Positions 58,043 through 64,000 of a stretch of DNA of 64,000 nt are shown piece by piece. The notes under the pieces were generated by a model that searched no databases, was not told the origin of the DNA, and worked only from the letters and a program-made list of their open reading frames with translations. The first letter of the stretch is position 1. Every line of letters starts with the position of its first letter. Origin of the DNA: Streptomyces sp. TSRI0281 (GTDB taxonomy: Bacteria; Actinomycetota; Actinomycetes; Streptomycetales; Streptomycetaceae); contig NZ_LWLE01000035.1 of assembly GCF_001905125.1 (NCBI RefSeq), positions 192,749 through 256,748 on the forward strand, written 5' to 3'. The translations under genes and the position numbers were made by a program.

Positions 58043-59253
58043 TGACGACCCCGCTGCCCACGCCCACCCCCGGCCGGCTGGACCTCCCGGCACGCTCCCG
58101 CTTCGCCGCGACGCTGCGCCGCGGTCTGTGGTGGGCGGTGCTGAGCCTGACCGGTGGGGTGGAGCGGCGCGGGCGGCTGCCGCGCGGCGGCTGTGTCGTC
58201 GTCGCCAACCACTCCTCGCACGCCGACACGGCGGCGCTCCTCGCGGCGCTGGACGCCCGGCACACCCCGGTGATCGGGGCGGCGGCGGACTACTGGTTCG
58301 CCTCGCCGTGGCGGCGCCGGATCTGCCGCAGGCTCGCGGCCGGGTTCCCGGTGCGGCGCGGCGGGGGCGGCATGGACGATCTGCTGTCGATGGCGGACGA
58401 ACTGCGGGCGGGCCGGGCGGTGGTGCTGTTCCCCGAGGGCACCCGGGGCAAGGACGGCGAGCTGGGCTCCTTCCACCGCGGTGCGCTGGTCCTGGCCGAG
58501 CGGGCGGGGGTGCCGGTGGTGCCGGTCGGCATCGCGGGTACGGACCGGCTGCTGCCCAAGCACGGGCGGCTGCGCTCGGCCCTGGTACGGGTGACGATCG
58601 GGGAGCCGCTGCCCTCGGCGGTCACCCCGGCCGGGGCGCGCGACGCGGTGGTGGCGCTGCACTCCCGTACGGTCGCCGAACCGCTCGGGGACTCGGCGGC
58701 GCGCCGCCGGGTGGCGTCGGTCGTGACCTCCCGGTGGGGTGTGCCGCTGGCCTTCGTCTGGGCGCTGGCGGAGGCGCTGAGCTGGCCGCTGATGCCGGAG
58801 CTGCTGCTCGGGGTGGTGTGTGTGGCGGTGCCGCGTGCGGCGTGGAAGATGTCGCTGGGGGCACTGGCGGGGAGCGTGGCGGGCGGGCTGCTCGCCCTGC
58901 AACTGGCTTCGGCGGGGGTGCAGTTGCCCGCGCCGCTGACCACCGACCGGATGCGGGCGGAGGTCCGTCGAGGGCTGGCGCTGGAGGGCGCCTCGGCGGT
59001 GCGGCAGCAGCCGTGGAACGGCATCCCGTTCAAGGTGTACGGAGCCGAGGCGGGGCGCGCCGGAGTGCCGGCCGGTGACTGGGCCGCCGCCTCCGCGACG
59101 GCGCGTGGTGCGCGGACGCTGTCGGTGGGGTTCGGGTTCGCCGCGTTCGGGCTGCTGATGCGGCGCCACCGCAGGCACTACGGGCGCTATCTGGTGCTGC
59201 TGGGCGGCGGCTTCACGACGGGGCTTTCGCTGATCGTGCACGGCTGGGCGTGA
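58042..59253 (+). CDS. PlsC acyltransferase fused to a C-terminal membrane domain
   Basis: A 403-residue protein. Residues 35-215 are a PlsC/LPLAT domain: VVVANHSSHADTAALLAALD (HX4D box), VLFPEGTRGKDGELGSFHRG (FPEGTR box) and VPVVPVGIAGTDRLL. The C-terminal 170 residues hold two or three hydrophobic segments (WPLMPELLLGVVCVAVPRAA, LGGGFTTGLSLIVHGWA) of no family I recognise. The substrate could be lysophosphatidate feeding CdsA upstream. The ATG overlaps the cdsA stop (TGATG); a GTG one codon earlier is the alternative. The stop codon lies in the first unit of a 42-bp tandem repeat. Confidence 0.83.
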   Translation: MTTPLPTPTPGRLDLPARSRFAATLRRGLWWAVLSLTGGVERRGRLPRGGCVVVANHSSHADTAALLAALDARHTPVIGAAADYWFASPWRRRICRRLAAGFPVRRGGGGMDDLLSMADELRAGRAVVLFPEGTRGKDGELGSFHRGALVLAERAGVPVVPVGIAGTDRLLPKHGRLRSALVRVTIGEPLPSAVTPAGARDAVVALHSRTVAEPLGDSAARRRVASVVTSRWGVPLAFVWALAEALSWPLMPELLLGVVCVAVPRAAWKMSLGALAGSVAGGLLALQLASAGVQLPAPLTTDRMRAEVRRGLALEGASAVRQQPWNGIPFKVYGAEAGRAGVPAGDWAAASATARGARTLSVGFGFAAFGLLMRRHRRHYGRYLVLLGGGFTTGLSLIVHGWA

Positions 59254-59368
59254 GCTGCCGCCCCGGGCGGCGTGGCAGTGGACCGCTGGGCGTGAGCCGC
59301 CCGCCCTGCCGACGTGGCAGTGCACTGCTGGGCGTGAGCTGCCCGCCCCGGGCGGCGTGACCCGGGGC
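59243..59368 (+). repeat. 42-bp tandem repeat over the plsC stop codon
   Basis: GCTGGGCGTGAG begins units at 59243, 59285 and 59327, exactly 42 bases apart; the rest of each unit is similar (GCCCGCCC, GGCGTGGCAGTG). Since 42 is 14 codons, each unit repeats the in-frame sequence Trp-Ala-stop. Confidence 0.9.
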
Positions 59369-59406
59369 GGGCACAGGAGGACCGAGCGGTCCGGGGGTGG
59401 GGACGG

Positions 59407-60480
59407 TCAGTACACGGTCACTCCGTAGGCGGCCAGGGCTTCCTTGACCGGCTGGTGGATGGCGGAGCCGCTGGTGCCGGTGCAGCCGGAGCTGCCCGAG
59501 TGGATGCCGAGGGCGACGGACCCGGCGAAGTGGGCGCCGCCGCTGTCGCCGCCCGCGGAGCAGGCGGTGGTGCGGACCATGTTGTAGACGGGCCCGTCGC
59601 CGTAGTTGACGGTGACGTTGACGGCCGTGACGGTGCCGCTGGTCACCTTGGTGGTGGAGCCGCTCTTGCTGAGGGTCTGGCCCACGACGGCGTCGGCGGC
59701 CGAGCTGATGTCCTGGGAGCCGCCGTTGTAGAGGTCGACGTCCCCGGCGGGCGATGAGCCGTCGGTGTACCGGACGATGCCGTAGTCGTTGGTCGGGAAG
59801 CTGGTGCCCTCCCGGACCCCGACGACCGGCCCTCCGGAGGTGGCCGACCAGTTGGCGGAGATGTTGGTGCAGTGCCCGGCGGTGACGAAGTACCGGGCGC
59901 CGCCCTTGGTGACGTTGAAGGCGGCCGAACACCGGCTTCCACCACCGTAGATGGCGCCGCCGCCCAGCACCTCGCGGTGGAAGACGCCGGGCACCCTGGT
60001 GATGCGTACAGCACCGTCCAGCCGGTCGGCGACGGCTTCGAGCCGGGCCAGGTCCCGCGCGGAGACCGACTGATCGGCCTCCACGGCGACCTGGTTGGTC
60101 CGGGGGTCGACGCCCCAGGAGGTACCGGTGATCTTCGCCTCGGCCTCCAGGGTGTCCATCGCGGCGCCCAGTTGCGCGGCGCTGCGCGCCACCCGGCGCA
60201 CGGTGGCCCCGGCGGCCCCGGCCTGTTCGGCGGCACGGTCGGTGGTGACGGTGACGACGAGGTCACCGGTCTTCCGGTCGAGGTAGCTCCCGGCGCTTGC
60301 GGCCCCGAGCCGCTGCTCCAGGGCGGCGTCCAGGGCGTACGCGGCGGGGGTGGGGGCGGGCAGTGCGGTGGGGGTGGGCTCCGGAACGGGCGCCGCCCCG
60401 GAGGGAGTTGCGCCGAGGCCGAGGGTGCCGATGACGAGCAGAAGGGAAACGCCGACGCGGGCACGGGTGGTGCGTCTCAT
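59407..60480 (-). CDS. Streptogrisin/alpha-lytic-type secreted serine protease with prodomain
   Basis: A 357-residue S1 protease. The signal peptide (VSLLLVIGTLGLGATPSGAA) is followed by a prodomain of about 135 residues (LGAASAGSYLDRKTGDLVVT, WGVDPRTNQVAVEADQSVSA) that acts as a folding chaperone in this family. The mature enzyme starts near AIYGGGSRCSAAF. The triad is His in FVTAGHCT, Asp in FPTNDYGIV and Ser in GGDSGGAHF. Length matches streptogrisins without a C-terminal binding domain. A 12-bp inverted repeat flanks the promoter region (60495-60569). Confidence 0.92.
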   Translation of the reverse strand: MRRTTRARVGVSLLLVIGTLGLGATPSGAAPVPEPTPTALPAPTPAAYALDAALEQRLGAASAGSYLDRKTGDLVVTVTTDRAAEQAGAAGATVRRVARSAAQLGAAMDTLEAEAKITGTSWGVDPRTNQVAVEADQSVSARDLARLEAVADRLDGAVRITRVPGVFHREVLGGGAIYGGGSRCSAAFNVTKGGARYFVTAGHCTNISANWSATSGGPVVGVREGTSFPTNDYGIVRYTDGSSPAGDVDLYNGGSQDISSAADAVVGQTLSKSGSTTKVTSGTVTAVNVTVNYGDGPVYNMVRTTACSAGGDSGGAHFAGSVALGIHSGSSGCTGTSGSAIHQPVKEALAAYGVTVY

Positions 60481-60494
60481 GGGGTGCTCCTTCT

Positions 60495-60569
60495 CGGGTG
60501 ACGCGTGGGGACGTACCGAGTAAGGAATTTGACATGCCCATTACCTAACCCGCAAGAACGCGTTACCCG
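60495..60569. promoter_or_regulatory. Inverted repeat around the streptogrisin-like gene promoter
   Basis: CGGGTGACGCGT (60495-60506) and ACGCGTTACCCG (60558-60569) are inverted with one mismatch and enclose 51 bp with the AT-rich part of the 196-bp gap between the protease and nitroreductase genes. A plus-strand TTGACA is at 60529-60534. It may be an operator pair or a long stem. Confidence 0.45.
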
Positions 60570-60676
60570 GAAGGCCCTTCGCGGGCCCGGTGACCGGACA
60601 CTGACCGGGACGGGCGGCACGCCGTTGTCCGAAGGCCCTCTGTTCGCGGGGCGGGCGCGGGCCGCACACTGCCGCC

Positions 60677-61390
60677 ATGCCCGAGAACACGACTGACGCA
60701 CCCCAGCGGTGGACCCCGGTCCACGGCGACCCGTACCGATCGGTCCCCTACCTCCCCGAGCGGATGTCCGCCGAGGAGTCCCTGGACCGGGCCGCCCGAC
60801 TGCGGCACCGGATGGACGGACGCAGGACCGTACGCCGGTTCTCCACCGACCCGGTGCCCGAGCAGGTGCTGCGGGACGCCGTCGCCTGCGCGGCGACCGC
60901 ACCTTCCGGAGCCCATCAGCAGCCGTGGACCTTCGTCCTGGTCAAGGACCCCGAGGTGCGGCGCCGCATCCGGGAGGCGGCCGAGCACGAGGAGAAGATC
61001 AGCTACGACGGCAGGCTCGGCGAGGAGTGGCTGGCGGCGCTGCGCCCGCTGGGAACCGACGCCGTGAAGGCCCATATGACGGACGCCCCGGGCCTGATCG
61101 TGGTGTTCCAGCAGCGGTACTGGCTGGGCGAGGACGGCACGAAGCGCAAGCACTACTACGTCGACGAGTCCGTCGGCATCGCGGTCGGCATGCTGCTGTC
61201 GGCCCTGCATCTGTCGGGGCTGTCGGCCCTGATCCACACCCCGAGCCCGATGCGCTTCCTGCGCGAGGTCCTGGACCGGCCGGAGAACGAGAAGGCGTTC
61301 GCGGTGATCCCGGTGGGCTATCCGGCGGAGGACTGCGAGGTGCCGGACCTGGTCCGCAAGTCACTGGACCAGGTGATGGTGGAGATCTGA
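60677..61390 (+). CDS. Nitroreductase-family flavoprotein
   Basis: A 237-residue FMN-dependent nitroreductase. It has MDGRRTVRRFSTDPVPEQVL (phosphate-binding Arg pair), CAATAPSGAHQQPWTFVLVK (FMN loop), SVGIAVGMLLSALHLSGLSA and VIPVGYPAEDCEVPDL. The length and the APSGAHQQPW motif are close to the iodotyrosine-deiodinase-like branch. The physiological substrate is unknown. It is monocistronic, between the protease and proline catabolic genes. Confidence 0.86.
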   Translation: MPENTTDAPQRWTPVHGDPYRSVPYLPERMSAEESLDRAARLRHRMDGRRTVRRFSTDPVPEQVLRDAVACAATAPSGAHQQPWTFVLVKDPEVRRRIREAAEHEEKISYDGRLGEEWLAALRPLGTDAVKAHMTDAPGLIVVFQQRYWLGEDGTKRKHYYVDESVGIAVGMLLSALHLSGLSALIHTPSPMRFLREVLDRPENEKAFAVIPVGYPAEDCEVPDLVRKSLDQVMVEI

Positions 61391-61406
61391 GCCGGACGGA
61401 CCCGGA

Positions 61407-61464
61407 CACCGGCCCGTGCCAGAACCGAGCACCGGCCCGTGACGGACCCGAGCACCGGCCGGTG
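61407..61464. repeat. 23-bp tandem repeat in the nitroreductase-pruA gap
   Basis: CACCGGCCCGTG begins at 61407 and 61430, and CACCGGCCGGTG at 61453, each 23 bases apart, with similar GACGGACCCGAG-type spacers. Confidence 0.8.
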
Positions 61465-61530
61465 ACGGACCCGGACATGGAAACCGCCCCCCGGCCGGCA
61501 GGGGGGCCGGTCGGGAGGCGGGACTCTGGG

Positions 61531-61559
61531 CCCGGGGCGCCGTGCTGCGACGCCCCGGG
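61531..61559. terminator. Terminator between nitroreductase and pruA
   Basis: CCCGGGGCG (61531-61539) and CGCCCCGGG (61551-61559) form a 9-bp stem between converging genes, 7 bp from the pruA stop. Confidence 0.65.
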
Positions 61560-61565
61560 AGGGGG

Positions 61566-63197
61566 TCAGCCCTGGTGGGGGTAGGTGTAGTCGGTCGGCG
61601 GGACCAGCGTCTCCTTGATGGCGCGGGTCAGCGTCCAGCGCTGCAGGTTCTGCGGGGCGCCGGCCTTGTCGTTGGTGCCCGAGGCACGGCCGCCGCCGAA
61701 GGGCTGCTGGCCGACGACGGCGCCGGTCGACTTGTCGTTGATGTAGAAGTTGCCCGCGGCGTACCGCAGCTTCTCCATCGTGTACGCGGCCGCCGCACGG
61801 TCGTTGGAGATGACCGCACCGGTCAGCGCGTAGTCGGAGGCCGACTCCATCTGCTCCAGCATGGCGTCGTACTTCTCGTCCTCGTACACGTGGATCGCGA
61901 GGATCGGGCCGAAGTACTCGGTCGTGAAGACCTCGTTGGCCGGGTCGGTGCAGGCGATGACCGTCGGTCGGACGAAGTAGCCGACGGAGTCGTCGTACGT
62001 GCCGCCCGCGACGACCGTGCACGTCGGGTCGGACTTCGCGCGGTCGATCGCGGCCTTGTTCTTGGCGAACGAACGCTCGTCGATGACGGCGCCGATGAAG
62101 TTCGTCAGGTCGGTGACGTCACCCATCCTGATGCCGTCGACCTCGGCCGCGAACTCCTCCTGGAAACCGGAGTTCCAGATGGAGGCCGGAACGTACGCCC
62201 GCGAGGAGGCCGAGCACTTCTGGCCCTGGTACTCGAAGGAGCCACGCGTCAGCGCGGTCTTCAGCACGGCGCGGTCGGCGCTGGGGTGTGCGACGACGAA
62301 GTCCTTGCCGCCGGTCTCGCCGACCAGACGCGGGTACGTCCGGTAGTTGGCGATGTTGTTGCCGACCGTCTTCCACAGGTGCTGGAAGGTCGGGGTCGAA
62401 CCGGTGAAGTGGATACCGGCCAGGTCCCGGTGGTTCAGGGCCACCTCGGAGACGGCGATGCCGTCGCCGGTCACCAGGTTGATGACGCCCTTGGGCAGAC
62501 CGGCCTCCTCCAGCAGCTGCATCAGCAGCACGGCGGCGTGGGTCTGCGTCGGGGACGGCTTCCACACCACGACGTTGCCCATGAGGGCGGGGGCGGTGGG
62601 GAGGTTGCCCGCGATGGCCGTGAAGTTGAACGGCGTGATCGCGTAGACGAAGCCCTCCAGCGGGCGGTGGTCCATGCGGTTCCACACGCCGGGCGAGTTG
62701 GCCGGGGGCTGCTCGGCGAGGATCTGGCGCGCGTAGTGCACGTTGAAGCGCCAGAAGTCGACGAGCTCGCAGGGGGTGTCGATCTCGGCCTGCTGGGCGG
62801 TCTTGGACTGGCCGAGCATGGTCGAGGCGGCCAGCGTCTCGCGCCAGGGGCCCGACAGCAGCTCGGCGGCGCGCAGGATGATCGCGGCGCGGTCGTCGAA
62901 CGCCATCGCGCGCCACGCCGGGGCGGCGGCCAGCGCGGCGTCGATCGCGTCCTGCGCGTCCTGCTCGGTGGCCCCGGCGAACGTACCGATGACGGCCCGG
63001 TGGTTGTGCGGCTGCACGACGTCGAAGCGCTCGCCGCCACCCATCCGCTTCTCGCCGCCGATGGTCATCGGCAGGTCGATCGGGTTCTCGGCGAGCTCCT
63101 TGAGCTTCACTTCGAGGCGGGCGCGCTCCGGGGAGCCCGGGGCGTAGGAGCGGACCGGCTCGTTGACCGGCGCGGGGACCTGGGTCACAGCGTCCAT
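61566..63197 (-). CDS. pruA: L-glutamate gamma-semialdehyde (P5C) dehydrogenase
   Basis: A 543-residue aldehyde dehydrogenase of the group 2 P5C dehydrogenase family. Visible are FVYAITPFNFTAIAGNLPTA (cofactor and catalytic Asn region), GIHFTGSTPTFQHLWKTVG, LVGETGGKDFVVAHPSADRA with the general-base Glu, and SFEYQGQKCSASSRAYVP with the nucleophile Cys. The C-terminus has FGGGRASGTNDKAG. It oxidises glutamate semialdehyde, from proline by the dehydrogenase encoded 51 bp upstream, to glutamate. Length is standard. Confidence 0.94.
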   Translation of the reverse strand: MDAVTQVPAPVNEPVRSYAPGSPERARLEVKLKELAENPIDLPMTIGGEKRMGGGERFDVVQPHNHRAVIGTFAGATEQDAQDAIDAALAAAPAWRAMAFDDRAAIILRAAELLSGPWRETLAASTMLGQSKTAQQAEIDTPCELVDFWRFNVHYARQILAEQPPANSPGVWNRMDHRPLEGFVYAITPFNFTAIAGNLPTAPALMGNVVVWKPSPTQTHAAVLLMQLLEEAGLPKGVINLVTGDGIAVSEVALNHRDLAGIHFTGSTPTFQHLWKTVGNNIANYRTYPRLVGETGGKDFVVAHPSADRAVLKTALTRGSFEYQGQKCSASSRAYVPASIWNSGFQEEFAAEVDGIRMGDVTDLTNFIGAVIDERSFAKNKAAIDRAKSDPTCTVVAGGTYDDSVGYFVRPTVIACTDPANEVFTTEYFGPILAIHVYEDEKYDAMLEQMESASDYALTGAVISNDRAAAAYTMEKLRYAAGNFYINDKSTGAVVGQQPFGGGRASGTNDKAGAPQNLQRWTLTRAIKETLVPPTDYTYPHQG

Positions 63198-63248
63198 GAG
63201 TGCCTTGTCTCCTTGGTTGGGCGGGGTGGGGGTCGGCCGGGGCGGGGG

Positions 63249-64000
63249 TCAGCCCTTGGTGATGATGGAGCGGGCGAAGAACAGCAGGTTGGCCGGCTTC
63301 TCCGCGAGGCGGCGCATGAAGTATCCGTACCAGTCGGTGCCGTACGCCGTGTAGACGCGCATCCGGTGGCCCTCGGCCGCGAGCCGGATGTGCTCCTCGC
63401 TGCGGATGCCGTACAGCATCTGGAACTCGTACTCGTCCAGTTTGCGCCCGGCCTTGCGGGCGAGCTCCTGGCTGATGGCGATGAGCCGCGGGTCGTGGGA
63501 CCCGATCATCGGGTAGCCCTCGCCCTCCATGAGGATCCTGACGATGCGGACGTACGCCCGGTCGATCTCGGCCTTGTCCTGGTACGCGACGGAGGCGGGC
63601 TCCTTGTAGGCGCCCTTCACGATACGGACGCGGCTGCCGGCGGCGGCCAGGCGGCGGGCGTCGTCCTCGGTGCGGAACAGGTAGGACTGGATCACGCAGC
63701 CGGTCTGCGGGTAGTCCTTCCGCAGCTCCTCGTGGATGGCGAACATCGAGTCGAGGGTGGTGTGGTCCTCGGCGTCCAGCGTGACCGTGGTGCCGATCTC
63801 GGCGGCGGCCTCGACGACCGGGCGGACGTTGGCGAGCGCCAGCTCGTGGCCGCCTTCCAGCGCCTGGCCGAACATCGACAGCTTCACGGACATCTCGGCC
63901 CGGGTGCCCAGGCCCAGTTCCTTGAGGCGGCCGACCAGCTCCAGGTACGCGTCCCGGGCGGCGGCGGCCTGGCCGGCGGTGGTGATGTCCTCGCCCACGA
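63249..64000 (-). CDS. Proline dehydrogenase (5' end outside window)
   Basis: The C-terminal 250 codons of an FAD-dependent monofunctional proline dehydrogenase of about 308 residues. Visible are EMSVKLSMFGQALEGGHELA, TVTLDAEDHTTLDSMFAIHE, TGCVIQSYLFRTEDDARRLA, SRVRIVKGAYKEPASVAYQD (Lys and Arg at the active site), IGSHDPRLIAISQELARKAG and the final barrel strand RVYTAYGTDWYGYFMRRLAE. The frame continues past base 64000, so about 58 residues are missing. It converts proline to P5C and feeds pruA downstream in one operon. Confidence 0.93.
   Translation of the reverse strand, partial: VGEDITTAGQAAAARDAYLELVGRLKELGLGTRAEMSVKLSMFGQALEGGHELALANVRPVVEAAAEIGTTVTLDAEDHTTLDSMFAIHEELRKDYPQTGCVIQSYLFRTEDDARRLAAAGSRVRIVKGAYKEPASVAYQDKAEIDRAYVRIVRILMEGEGYPMIGSHDPRLIAISQELARKAGRKLDEYEFQMLYGIRSEEHIRLAAEGHRMRVYTAYGTDWYGYFMRRLAEKPANLLFFARSIITKG

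Overview
The window is chromosomal DNA of a Streptomyces-type actinomycete. The evidence is very high GC, GTG and TTG starts, tandem conservons (cvnABCD), XRE/DUF5753-DUF397 pairs, many Tat-exported hydrolases and a streptogrisin-like protease. From memory, the core gene order (cvn1-cvn2-accE-accB ... cimA ... urease-like pair-ilvE-leuB ... P5C dehydrogenase-proline dehydrogenase) resembles the SCO5544-SCO5519 stretch of S. coelicolor. This could not be checked here.

Layout. 1-7842: two tandem conservons, each a membrane histidine kinase, a roadblock protein, a DUF742 winged-helix protein and a small GTPase; the two GTPase genes share a 378-bp identical tract. 7992-9845: acyl-CoA carboxylase epsilon and beta subunits on the minus strand. 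9846-42909: about 33 kb of accessory DNA between core genes. It holds a PL8 lyase, a GH101 endo-alpha-GalNAcase, a GH64 beta-1,3-glucanase, a DUF4185 protein and cell-wall proteins; a cassette bounded by Tn3 remnants (TetR, SDR, F420-type reductase); YceI; a LacI-controlled pair of clan-A glycosidases; a thioredoxin-reductase-like flavoprotein with a TetR; an HxlR/MFS/dehydrogenase module between 141-bp direct repeats; an XRE-DUF397 pair; a trypsin-like protease; lipoprotein and TPM-domain genes; and a scar of truncated dppB, dppC and a carbohydrate-enzyme tail.

42910-51693 returns to core metabolism. cimA has what looks like an isoleucine attenuator, with a leader peptide carrying two ATT codons and a terminator with a U-tract. 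ilvE and leuB complete a branched-chain amino acid neighbourhood. Between them lies an operon ureAB-ureC-aguA-tetR, with two matching TTAGAGC palindromes at its promoter; its urease alpha subunit lacks the canonical flap cysteine.

51824-64000 holds a Tat-exported purple-acid-phosphatase-like enzyme, a 43-residue small protein, a LysR/MDR oxidoreductase divergent pair, an AAC(2')-type acetyltransferase, a three-gene phospholipid operon (CDP-alcohol phosphotransferase, CdsA, PlsC fusion), a streptogrisin-like protease, a nitroreductase, and the proline catabolic genes pruA and proline dehydrogenase (cut by the window end).

No tRNA, rRNA, CRISPR array or replication origin was seen. The signals most worth following are the cimA attenuator, the non-canonical urease/agmatine deiminase operon with its paired operators, the conservon gene-conversion tract, and the two recently assembled modules bounded by repeats.
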